DNA of 19,266 nt from SIG673 sp045638685. Its GTDB lineage: Bacteria > Bacillota > Clostridia > Oscillospirales > CAG-272. The DNA lies in contig JAZUBT010000034.1 in the NCBI GenBank assembly GCA_045638685.1, positions 1 to 19,266 of the forward strand, written 5' to 3'. Below the pieces are notes generated by a model. The model worked only from the letters and a program-made list of their open reading frames with translations, was not told the origin of the DNA and searched no databases. A program made the position numbers and the translations under genes. Within the stretch, counting starts at the first letter, position 1; each line of letters begins with the position of its first letter. Shown piece by piece: positions 1 through 6,211 of this stretch.

Positions 1-485
1 ACGCAAAGCAGTACACAATCCCCGTTCTTTCGGCTCTCGATGCTGTAAGAAGCGGAAAAACACCCGATTTAAGCGCAAGAGAAAAGCATACGCGTGAGTG
101 CTTCGTCGTTGCAAAGGACGGCGCGGACAAGGCGAGAATAGAAAAAGAAATCAAGGAAATGCCGAACTATTTTGCCGACTACGACACAACGGTGCATTTC
201 ATTTCCGCCGAGGAGCTTAAGAAAAATCACAGCGGAATCCCGCACGGCGGATTTGTAATACGCAGCGGTAAAACCGGATTTAACAGCGAAAACACCCACG
301 TTATCGAATACAGCTTGAAGCTTGACTCTAACCCCGAATTTACCGCGTCGGTTATCGTTGCATACGCGCGCGCCGCCTATCGTATGAACAAAGAAGGACA
401 GAGCGGCTGTAAAACAGTGTTCGACGTTCCCCCGATATATCTCTCACCTAAATCAAGAGAGGAAATTATTGCAGAGCTTTTATGA
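1..485 (+). CDS. ddh: meso-diaminopimelate dehydrogenase, 3' part (5' end outside window)
   Basis: The reading frame is open from base 3 to the stop at 483-485, giving 160 codons, about half of the usual 320-330 residue enzyme; the N-terminal NADP-binding half lies outside the window. The enzyme catalyses the NADPH-dependent reversible reductive amination of tetrahydrodipicolinate to meso-2,6-diaminopimelate, a one-step route to the peptidoglycan and lysine precursor, in the cytoplasm. Recognised by segments typical of Ddh: REKHTRECFVV, the stretch EMPNYFADYDTTVHFIS, the substrate-domain motif HSGIPHGGFVIRSG, then HVIEYSLKLDSNPEF and the C-terminal LSPKSREEI. A methionine in this frame at 159 is internal to the domain and is not the start. 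The gene ends 37 bases before a strong hairpin terminator. Family assignment is confident; nothing can be said about its promoter. Confidence 0.95.
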   Translation, partial: AKQYTIPVLSALDAVRSGKTPDLSAREKHTRECFVVAKDGADKARIEKEIKEMPNYFADYDTTVHFISAEELKKNHSGIPHGGFVIRSGKTGFNSENTHVIEYSLKLDSNPEFTASVIVAYARAAYRMNKEGQSGCKTVFDVPPIYLSPKSREEIIAELL

Positions 486-522
486 TGTGCTGTTTTTAAC
501 TACTTTTGATATTTAAAGTATA

Positions 523-570
523 AAAACCCGAACGAAGTGAACTAAATTGTGTTCACTTCGTTCGGGTTTT
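523..570. terminator. bidirectional intrinsic terminator between ddh and the minus-strand operon
   Basis: A perfect 20-bp inverted repeat (523-542 and 551-570) has an 8-base loop. The stem ends in four A and four T, so each strand has a U run after a GC-containing stem. It lies between the convergent stops of ddh (485) and the membrane protein gene (575) and can serve both. Confidence 0.9.
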
Positions 571-574
571 ATGT

Positions 575-1375
575 TTAGCGATTGAATTTTACTGTTCTTC
601 CTGCATCCGTATCATGCACAAATATTTCGTTAGAATTAACTGCAAATAGATATTTATCCGAATAATAGCAGTCGAAACTTAGGGGATCAAAATTTATCCT
701 TTTACCCTTAAAGTAATATTGTTTATATGAATAATCCTCCTCTTTATATGTTGAGTAGTTAAGTTCTCTCCCACGCACAGTTTCAAGCAAAAAATCTCCA
801 AAATGTTTCCGAGATGTAGTCTTATATAAAGGACTTCCGCTAATCCCTATTTTGTTAGTAACAGTGTTATCTATGCATCCGTCATAGAATCCCCCTGTTC
901 CTTTTTCAAAATGTAGCTCTTTGCTTCCGTTTTGAAGTACGTATTCATCTATTTCACTTTTTGTAACCACAGGAAGTGTGTAAAAAGTTATGGGGATTAC
1001 TCTTAGTGATATTTTTTCTTCAAAACTAAATGTAAACGCACTGACTACGTTTTTTAAGTTTTGGCTGTAAATTTTTTGATTTTCCAAAATGCTTAGAAAT
1101 CTACTAAAATTTTCCGTGTCTTTTTTTGTTTTTAAGTTATTAACAATTTCAATCGCTTTTTCTTCGATTTCGGGGTAATCCTTTAACTTACAAACATAGC
1201 TTTCTCCTTTAGCCCAATGTTCCATTGCTAAAAGCATTTCTTGTTTTTCTTTTTCTATCCCTCTTTGTTTTTCATTTTCTTTTGCCGTGTTTACCGTGTA
1301 TATAACGAGAACAGTAAAAACAGATACCACTACCACTGCCATAATTACCCAAATTAAAATCTTGTTTTTTTTCAT
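575..1375 (-). CDS. membrane-anchored protein of unknown function, second gene of the switchable operon
   Basis: This encodes about 266 residues. I chose the ATG at 1373-1375 because AGGAG stands 9 bases upstream; the frame continues to a GTG at 1399 whose bases overlap the TGA of the preceding gene, so a start eight codons earlier is possible. The protein begins with KKNK and a single hydrophobic segment (about residues 5-27), followed by a charged Lys/Glu-rich stretch suggesting a short coiled coil, then a mostly polar domain of about 200 residues with a few scattered cysteines. It has no lipobox and no cell-wall sorting signal. The expected topology is a short N-terminal tail inside and the bulk outside. 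I do not recognise the family. It follows the HTH gene with almost no gap, so both should be transcribed together, and their only evident strong promoter is inside the invertible segment. It is AT-richer than the genes on either side of the block. Confidence 0.75.
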   Translation of the reverse strand: MKKNKILIWVIMAVVVVSVFTVLVIYTVNTAKENEKQRGIEKEKQEMLLAMEHWAKGESYVCKLKDYPEIEEKAIEIVNNLKTKKDTENFSRFLSILENQKIYSQNLKNVVSAFTFSFEEKISLRVIPITFYTLPVVTKSEIDEYVLQNGSKELHFEKGTGGFYDGCIDNTVTNKIGISGSPLYKTTSRKHFGDFLLETVRGRELNYSTYKEEDYSYKQYYFKGKRINFDPLSFDCYYSDKYLFAVNSNEIFVHDTDAGRTVKFNR

Positions 1376-1395
1376 AATAATCTTCTCCTGCATTC

Positions 1396-1842
1396 TCACC
1401 CGACATTTAACCCGATTTTTAGTGTAGGATTAAGGCTTATTGGCATAAAATTTATATTTTTTAATTGGTTCATTTTATATTTACTAAATATAAGGTCTAT
1501 TGCTTCGTCGGTAAGTACAATATTGTTAAAAAGCACCAAAACATCTTCCGAAAACTCATATTCTGTAATATAGCCTTTACGATATAAATATTCAAACAAA
1601 ATTTTTAGTGATTCAGCATCCGGACACATTCTTCTTGATACGGGAAGACGGGAGTTGTTTTTATAACATAGAATTTGAAATAGAAATGCTTGAATATCGT
1701 TTTTTACAGGAATAAAGTCTGTTTCATCAGGTATTTCAATATTTCTACCAACTTTTCTTTTTGGAATCATTCCGTCCTTTATAGATTTGCGTATGATTTT
1801 TTCGTCAATCTTAAAAGTTTCTACTGCCTTTTTTATTGTCAT
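1396..1842 (-). CDS. small DNA-binding protein with MerR/excisionase-like HTH, first gene of the switchable operon
   Basis: This encodes 148 residues, starting at the ATG at 1840-1842, which has a GGAGG (1851-1855) 8 bases upstream. The frame is open further upstream to 1959, but that stretch crosses the recombination site and has no good ribosome binding site. Residues 1-45 (TIKKAVETFKIDEKIIRKSIKDG-type pattern, then KVGRNIEIP) fit a short winged HTH of the kind found in MerR-type regulators and phage or plasmid excisionases: a helix pair followed by a basic hairpin. The remaining 100 residues are helical-looking and not recognised. Possible roles are a transcription regulator or a recombination directionality factor for the nearby recombinase; sequence does not decide. 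The start codon lies only 18 bases from the left recombination site, so its promoter must be in or beyond the invertible segment. Confidence 0.75.
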   Translation of the reverse strand: MTIKKAVETFKIDEKIIRKSIKDGMIPKRKVGRNIEIPDETDFIPVKNDIQAFLFQILCYKNNSRLPVSRRMCPDAESLKILFEYLYRKGYITEYEFSEDVLVLFNNIVLTDEAIDLIFSKYKMNQLKNINFMPISLNPTLKIGLNVG

Positions 1843-1859
1843 ATATTCAACCTCCATAT

Positions 1860-1883
1860 ACCACATAATTCGCATTATGTGGT
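1860..1883 (+). repeat. left inverted repeat / presumed recombination site
   Basis: This 24-base site consists of the arm ACCACATAAT, the asymmetric centre TCGC and the arm ATTATGTGGT. It is itself a near-perfect palindrome and matches the reverse complement of 2070-2093 at 23 of 24 positions. The asymmetric centre gives it direction, so a pair facing each other would produce inversion. It sits just upstream of the ribosome binding site of the HTH gene. Confidence 0.85.
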
Positions 1884-1935
1884 AAAGCCAAGAGATATGT
1901 TGGAGACTTAAACGAAAAAATCGCATAAAAACAAT

Positions 1936-1963
1936 ACCAATGCAAAAATACATAAACATTGGT
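1936..1963. other. hairpin inside the invertible segment, upstream of the promoter
   Basis: ACCAATG (1936-1942) and CATTGGT (1957-1963) form a 7-bp stem with a 14-base loop. T-rich sequence follows on both strands. It could be a weak terminator that shields the promoter from incoming transcription, or a protein binding site. The evidence is structural only. Confidence 0.4.
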
Positions 1964-2026
1964 TCTTTTCTTTGCGCGTTATTTTACTAATTATTATCAA
2001 AAAATTCCGTTTACAACCTTTTTCTA

Positions 2027-2055
2027 TTGACAGCTTTGGCTTTTTATGCTATAAT
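2027..2055 (+). promoter_or_regulatory. consensus sigma-70/SigA promoter inside the invertible segment
   Basis: TTGACA (2027-2032), a 17-base spacer and TATAAT (2050-2055) are a perfect match to the vegetative consensus. It points right in this orientation, so the transcript would run through the right repeat and antisense into the recombinase gene. After inversion it would drive the HTH/membrane-protein operon. I found no comparable leftward promoter in the segment. Confidence 0.85.
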
Positions 2056-2064
2056 ACTACCTAT

Positions 2065-2098
2065 AAAACACTACATAATGCGAATTATGTGGTGTTTT
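2065..2098. terminator. terminator-like hairpin built on the right recombination site
   Basis: The palindrome of the right repeat extends into its flanks: 2065-2079 pairs with 2084-2098 (15 bp with one G:U) around a GCGA loop. The plus strand continues TTTTTCTTTTT, so rightward transcription from the switch promoter should stop here. On the minus strand it follows the recombinase stop by 16 bases and ends in TTTT, so it may also end the recombinase message. Confidence 0.6.
2070..2093 (-). repeat. right inverted repeat / presumed recombination site
   Basis: This is the reverse-complement partner of 1860-1883, with a single mismatch in one arm (an A where the left site has G, read on the minus strand). 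The centre reads GCGA on the plus strand. It lies 20 bases from the stop codon of the recombinase gene. Confidence 0.85.
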
Positions 2099-2113
2099 TC
2101 TTTTTATTGATAT

Positions 2114-2953
2114 TCAGCACCGCAAAAGCCCTAATTTCTGAATTTGTCTGCGGTGTATCTCACCCGTTTCCATCGTGTAAATTCTCGTTGTGTTTACGCT
2201 GCTATGACCGAGAATATCAGCAAGTCGTACAATATCCTTTTGCAGGCTGTAATAAGTGCGTGCGAAAAGGTGTCGGAGATTGTGCGGAAACACCTTTTTA
2301 TCCAACACATTTGCTGACTTGCACAGCTTTTTCATATCGCTCCAGATGTTTGAACGGTCAAGTGGATTGCCGTTCTTCGTTACGAATACGGCACCGCTTT
2401 TTATTTTTTGCTCTTTGATATACTGTTTTAATATTTGACAAAGCTGTCTCGGCAAGAACACCTGCCTGCATTTCCCCTTGCAGTTTATATCGGTAATGCC
2501 GCGCGTAACTGCCTCCACAGTAACATAGCGCACCTCGGACACACGGATTCCCGTGCAGCATATCGTCTGCATCAAGAGACACAAACGCTCGTTTTTCTTT
2601 TGCTTTGCCGCTTGTAAAAGGCGGTCATACTCGGCTTTGGTCAATTCTTTATCAGTCGATGCGAATATTTGCTTCTGAATTTTAAGATTCTTTACTCTCA
2701 GATCATACCACTCCATAAAATTAAAAAAACTATTAAGTGATGAGAGTGCTACATTGACACTCGCGGGAGCATAATGCTCACAAAGATAGGTCTTATAGGC
2801 AAGCACCGCCGTTTTACATAGCACCTGCTCCCCAAGCCATATTTGAAATTCACACACATCGTGCAGATACTTGTTTACGGTTGTCGCCGTCTTTTCCTCG
2901 CCAATAAGATACGCTCTGTAAGAGTTTAACTGTATAGTCGTGATATTTCTCAT
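2114..2953 (-). CDS. tyrosine recombinase (XerC/D-like), probable DNA invertase
   Basis: This encodes 279 residues from the ATG at 2951-2953, preceded by GAGG about 9 bases upstream; the frame is open to 3052 but that part has no ribosome binding site. The N-terminal third is a SAM-like core-binding domain (LNSYRAYLIGEEK..TVNKYLHDVCEF, then SSLNSFFNFMEW). The C-terminal catalytic domain has the complete active-site set: Arg in TGIRVSEVR, Lys in CKGKCR, His and Arg in HNLRHLFA, His in LGHSSVNTT and the nucleophilic Tyr in RIYTME. It should therefore be active. The length is short, as in Xer and phase-variation invertases, without the extra N-terminal domain of phage and ICE integrases. Its 3' end abuts the invertible segment, which is the natural substrate. 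A transposon-derived or solitary integrase is the alternative. The upstream region is shared with the divergent MATE gene. Confidence 0.9.
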   Translation of the reverse strand: MRNITTIQLNSYRAYLIGEEKTATTVNKYLHDVCEFQIWLGEQVLCKTAVLAYKTYLCEHYAPASVNVALSSLNSFFNFMEWYDLRVKNLKIQKQIFASTDKELTKAEYDRLLQAAKQKKNERLCLLMQTICCTGIRVSEVRYVTVEAVTRGITDINCKGKCRQVFLPRQLCQILKQYIKEQKIKSGAVFVTKNGNPLDRSNIWSDMKKLCKSANVLDKKVFPHNLRHLFARTYYSLQKDIVRLADILGHSSVNTTRIYTMETGEIHRRQIQKLGLLRC

Positions 2954-2977
2954 TATGTAAACCTCGCTTTCATAATG
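2951..2977 (-). promoter_or_regulatory. inverted heptamer around the recombinase ribosome binding site and start codon
   Basis: CATTATG (2951-2957) and CATAATG (2971-2977) are exact inverted copies separated by 13 bases that contain the Shine-Dalgarno sequence. In the mRNA they could form a 7-bp hairpin with the start codon in the stem. The same heptamer occurs in the recombination sites (1873-1879 and 2074-2080), so it could alternatively be a site through which the recombinase represses itself. Confidence 0.4.
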
Positions 2978-3078
2978 ATATTTTATCACCGAGGAATGAA
3001 TACACTGTGAAATGACGGCGCAAAGTGCTTTACATAAAAACAAATACACCACAAAAATAATTATTTACATTCCCCCGC

Positions 3079-3107
3079 TTGAAAAAAATCTTTAAATATA
3101 GTATATT
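3079..3107 (+). promoter_or_regulatory. promoter of the MATE transporter gene
   Basis: TTGAAA (3079-3084), a 17-base spacer and TATATT (3102-3107) lie 58 bases before the start codon. This is a close match to the vegetative consensus. Confidence 0.7.
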
Positions 3108-3113
3108 TACTAT
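3098..3113. promoter_or_regulatory. possible operator overlapping the MATE -10 box
   Basis: ATAGTA (3098-3103), TATT and TACTAT (3108-3113) make a 6-bp inverted repeat covering the -10 box. A repressor bound here would block the promoter. AT-rich palindromes arise easily by chance in such DNA. Confidence 0.3.
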
Positions 3114-3165
3114 TAAAGAGATGAAAAAAGTCTAACTTAAAAGAATTTTAAAAAGGATAATAAAA

Positions 3166-4551
3166 ATGGATAACGTTCAAAAGACTGCAGGAGCGCAGTA
3201 TGAAAAAATGACGGGTGAGCCGATAGCAAAGCTCCTTTTAAGGCTTTCTGTTCCCGCCATTATCAGCATGATGATAACCAATATTTACAACTTAGTCGAT
3301 ACTGCCTTCGTAGGACAGCTCGGCACAAGCGAGAGCGGAGCTACCGGCGTCGTATTCAGCTTTATGTCGATTTTGCAGGCGGTAGCATTTATGTGCGGTC
3401 AGGGTGCGGGCAGTATTCTCGCGCGCAGGCTCGGTAAAAAAGAGGTGAAAGAGGCAACAGAGGTTGCGTCAACCGGCTTCTTCCTCTCGTTTATTCTCGG
3501 ACTTATTATAACAACCTTAACCTTCATATTTATGAAGCCGCTTCTCTGGGTTCTCGGAAGCACCGATACTATTTACCCTTACGCAAAAATATACATTACA
3601 TATATCGCGATAGCGGCTCCGTTCTTTACGTCAAGCCTTACCCTTAACAACATTCTCCGCTACGAGGGAAAGGCAAAGCTCGGCACTGTCGGAATGTCGG
3701 TAGGCGCTGTACTCAACATAGGTCTTGACGCGCTATTTATATTCCCTTTTAAAATGGGAATCGGCGGCGCGGCTCTCGCAACGGCTATTTCACAGTTTAT
3801 AAGCTTCGTTATTCTCCTTTATATGTTTCTTTCCGGCAGAACTCAAACAAGAATTTCGGTAAGGCTTCTCTCTAAAACTAAAGAAGTTCCGTTTAACGTT
3901 CTTGCAACCGGATTTCCGAGCTGCCTGCGACAGGCTCTTACAAGCGTTGCGTCTATGCTTTTAAATCAGTGCGCAAGAGTTTACGGCGATGCGGCGGTTT
4001 CCGCGTTCAGCTGCGTATCTAAAATAAGCTTTTTCTCTATGGCAATAGCTATCGGTATAGGTCAGGGATTTCAGCCGATATGCAGCTTTAACTACGGAGC
4101 AAAAAAGACGGAGCGCGTTAAAAAGGCTTTCTTTACCGCGATACTTGCAGAAGAGGTCGTGCTTCTCGTTTTGTCTATCCCTATGTTTATTTTCGCTCCC
4201 GAGCTTATTATGCTTATGCGTAATGACCCTGCGGTTATTGAAATCGGAGTACGTGTATTACAGCTTACCTGTGTGGCATCACTTTTCCTGCCCGTAGGTA
4301 TGATGACCGAAATGGGATACCAGAGCATCGGCTCAAAGCTTTACGCCGCCATCTGCTCAAGCATGAGAAGCGGAGTGGTTCTTATACCCACGCTTTTAAT
4401 TCTTGCAAAATACAGAGGACTTGCCGGTGTTCAGGAGGCACAGCCGCTCTCCTACGTAATAGCCTTTATGATATGCCTTGTTTTCACCAAGCTGTTTCTT
4501 AATAAATTAAAGGCTTCAAAAACACATACGCTACTGCCCGATAAAGCATAA
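3166..4551 (+). CDS. MATE family multidrug/cation efflux transporter
   Basis: This encodes 461 residues, the usual length for the family. The ATG at 3166 is preceded by AAGGA about 9 bases upstream. MATE proteins export cationic drugs and other organic compounds across the cytoplasmic membrane in exchange for Na+ or H+. The sequence opens with EPIAKLLLRLSVPAIISMMITNIYNLVDTAFVGQLG, a typical MATE first-helix region of the clostridial/MepA-like branch, and continues with about 12 hydrophobic segments in two related halves. The second half includes the conserved region IGIGQGFQPICSFNYGAKK, equivalent to the first-half stretch MCGQGAGSILARRLGKK. The gene is divergent from the recombinase and has its own promoter. 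No regulator is adjacent. Substrate cannot be predicted. I do not think it belongs to the switch. Confidence 0.92.
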   Translation: MDNVQKTAGAQYEKMTGEPIAKLLLRLSVPAIISMMITNIYNLVDTAFVGQLGTSESGATGVVFSFMSILQAVAFMCGQGAGSILARRLGKKEVKEATEVASTGFFLSFILGLIITTLTFIFMKPLLWVLGSTDTIYPYAKIYITYIAIAAPFFTSSLTLNNILRYEGKAKLGTVGMSVGAVLNIGLDALFIFPFKMGIGGAALATAISQFISFVILLYMFLSGRTQTRISVRLLSKTKEVPFNVLATGFPSCLRQALTSVASMLLNQCARVYGDAAVSAFSCVSKISFFSMAIAIGIGQGFQPICSFNYGAKKTERVKKAFFTAILAEEVVLLVLSIPMFIFAPELIMLMRNDPAVIEIGVRVLQLTCVASLFLPVGMMTEMGYQSIGSKLYAAICSSMRSGVVLIPTLLILAKYRGLAGVQEAQPLSYVIAFMICLVFTKLFLNKLKASKTHTLLPDKA

Positions 4552-4614
4552 ATTTACTTAATACGATTAAATACGTTTATAGGGCAGCGTAACGCTAAGG
4601 AAAGGAACGGACAC

Positions 4615-6117
4615 ATGAAGAAATACATTCTTACACTTGACGAGGGAACGACAAGCGCGAGAGCAATACTTTTCGACTCCTCTCTTAAAGTAAAAGCGGT
4701 TGCTCAGCACGAATTTCCGCAGATTTATCCGAAGGCGGGTTACGTTGAGCAGGATCCGATAGAAATATACGCAAGTCAGTACGCCGCGCTTACCGAGTGT
4801 GTCGCGAAAAGCGGTGTTTCTCCATCTGAAATCTCGGCGGTGGGTATCACAAATCAACGCGAAACGGTTATCGTATGGAACAAATCGACGGGAAAGCCAA
4901 TATATAACGCGATAGTCTGGCAATGCCGCAGAACAGCGGAAATCTGCAGCGAGCTTACGCGTAGCGGTCATAGCGAGTATATACGCAAAACCACAGGGCT
5001 TAAAATAGACCCGTATTTCAGCGGAACTAAGCTTAAGTGGATTCTTGACAACGTGGAGGGCGCAAGAGAGCTTGCCGAAAAGGGAGAGCTTCTTTTCGGT
5101 ACCGTTGACACCTGGCTTGTCTGGAAGCTTACCGAGGGTAGGGTTTTCGTTACCGACGTTACAAACGCATCGAGAACAATGCTATGTAACATTCATACCG
5201 GAACGTGGGACGACGGAATGCTTAAAATTCTGGATATTCCCCGCTCCGTGCTTCCCGAGATAAAAAGCAGCAGTGAAATTTACGGATATTTTAACGCGTT
5301 TGGCGTCAGTCTTCCTATCGCGGGAATTGCCGGCGACCAGCAGGCGGCTCTTTTCGGTCAATGCTGTTTTAAAGAGGGAGAAGCAAAAAACACCTACGGA
5401 ACAGGCTGCTTTTTACTTGCTCATACGGGAGTTCATGCGGTAAGCAGCAACCACGGTCTTCTCACCACCCTTGCCGCCACCGAAAAAGGAAAGCCTCTCG
5501 AATACGCTCTTGAGGGAAGTGTTTTCGTGGGCGGAGCGGTTATTCAATGGCTACGCGACGAAATGAAACTATTATATGACGCAAAGGACAGCGAGTATTT
5601 TGCTGAAAAGACGACGGACAACGGCGGCGTTTATCTTGTACCCGCCTTCGTCGGACTTGGCGCTCCGCACTGGGATATGCGCGCCAAGGGGTCAATTTTC
5701 GGACTCACACGCGGAGTGGGAAAAAACCACATTATCCGCGCGGCGCTTGAATCAATAGCGTTTCAGACGGAGGATATGATTTCGGCCATGAACGCGGATA
5801 TGAATGAAATGGAAGGCTCCCTCCACATTACAAGCCTTAAGGTTGACGGCGGAGCCGCTAAAAACTCTCTGCTTATGCAGATACAGAGCGACCTTTCTGG
5901 GATAAACGTTGTGCGCCCCGATAACGTAGAGGCTACCGCCGCGGGCGCGGCAATTCTCGCCGGACTTGCCGTCGGAATATTTAAAAGCCGAGAGGAAATT
6001 CTTAAGAAACAGGGGAAAAGCGAATATTTTTTACCTAAAATGGAAAAACATACAAAGGAAAAGCTACTGTCGGAGTGGCGCCGCGCGGTTAAGGCTTGCA
6101 GAGCTTTTACCGAATAA
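4615..6117 (+). CDS. glpK: glycerol kinase
   Basis: This encodes 500 residues, matching the family. It phosphorylates glycerol with ATP to sn-glycerol 3-phosphate in the cytoplasm. The FGGY-kinase features are in order: the phosphate-binding DEGTTSARAI at residues 9-18, TNQRET near 79-84 and WQCRRTA near 102-108 (glycerol contacts), the catalytic-base region AGDQQAALFGQ with Asp241, KNTYGTGCF, the helix region IQWLRDEMKL, GLGAPHWD, GLTRG and KVDGGAAKN near the C-terminus. AAAGGA precedes the ATG by 8 bases. The loop before IAGDQQ (about residues 224-233) is short and lacks the histidine that is phosphorylated by HPr in related Firmicutes, and also lacks the GGKGGTR loop that binds fructose-1,6-bisphosphate in E. 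coli. There is no glpF or glycerol-3-phosphate dehydrogenase nearby. The 63-base gap after the MATE gene has no clear terminator, so partial co-transcription is possible. Confidence 0.95.
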   Translation: MKKYILTLDEGTTSARAILFDSSLKVKAVAQHEFPQIYPKAGYVEQDPIEIYASQYAALTECVAKSGVSPSEISAVGITNQRETVIVWNKSTGKPIYNAIVWQCRRTAEICSELTRSGHSEYIRKTTGLKIDPYFSGTKLKWILDNVEGARELAEKGELLFGTVDTWLVWKLTEGRVFVTDVTNASRTMLCNIHTGTWDDGMLKILDIPRSVLPEIKSSSEIYGYFNAFGVSLPIAGIAGDQQAALFGQCCFKEGEAKNTYGTGCFLLAHTGVHAVSSNHGLLTTLAATEKGKPLEYALEGSVFVGGAVIQWLRDEMKLLYDAKDSEYFAEKTTDNGGVYLVPAFVGLGAPHWDMRAKGSIFGLTRGVGKNHIIRAALESIAFQTEDMISAMNADMNEMEGSLHITSLKVDGGAAKNSLLMQIQSDLSGINVVRPDNVEATAAGAAILAGLAVGIFKSREEILKKQGKSEYFLPKMEKHTKEKLLSEWRRAVKACRAFTE

Positions 6118-6138
6118 CGCTAAGCTTAACGCCTAATC

Positions 6139-6173
6139 GCTAAATATTTCTCACCTAAACAGAAATTTTTAGC
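6139..6173. other. AT-rich hairpin between glpK and the hydrolase gene
   Basis: Bases 6139-6151 pair with 6161-6173 at 12 of 13 positions around a 9-base loop. No T run follows, so it is not a convincing intrinsic terminator. It could be a processing or stability element in a glpK-hydrolase message. Confidence 0.4.
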
Positions 6174-6211
6174 ACCAAACGTTACTTTTTAATCCAAAAG
6201 GAGACTAACAA

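Larger units (their letters stand above)
1860..2093. mobile_element. invertible promoter segment (phase-variation switch)
   Basis: Two 24-bp inverted repeats (1860-1883, 2070-2093) enclose 186 bp that contain a consensus promoter and no convincing gene. A tyrosine recombinase gene ends 20 bases beyond the right repeat. Size, layout and neighbouring recombinase match known invertible promoters, such as those controlling surface structures in Bacteroides, Clostridioides difficile and E. coli fim. In the orientation given, the promoter faces right, away from the HTH/membrane-protein operon. Flipping would map the -10 box to about 1898-1903 and transcription would start near 1891, giving a leader of about 50 bases before the HTH start codon. 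That inversion takes place is inferred; the repeats, promoter and recombinase are seen directly. Confidence 0.8.

Noticed and set aside
1843..1959. N-terminal extension of the HTH gene reading through the left repeat
   Set aside because: The strong GGAGG serves the ATG at 1840-1842, and the extension would be cut and replaced on inversion.
1972..2418. 148-codon plus-strand open frame across the right repeat and the recombinase 3' end
   Set aside because: It has no ribosome binding site, crosses the recombination site and lies antisense to a recombinase with all catalytic residues; its product has no protein-like composition.
2114..3052. Recombinase as the integrase of a larger integrative element
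   Set aside because: It has a short Xer-like form, no excision, relaxase or phage genes nearby, and no tRNA or direct-repeat attachment site; the adjacent inverted repeats explain it better.
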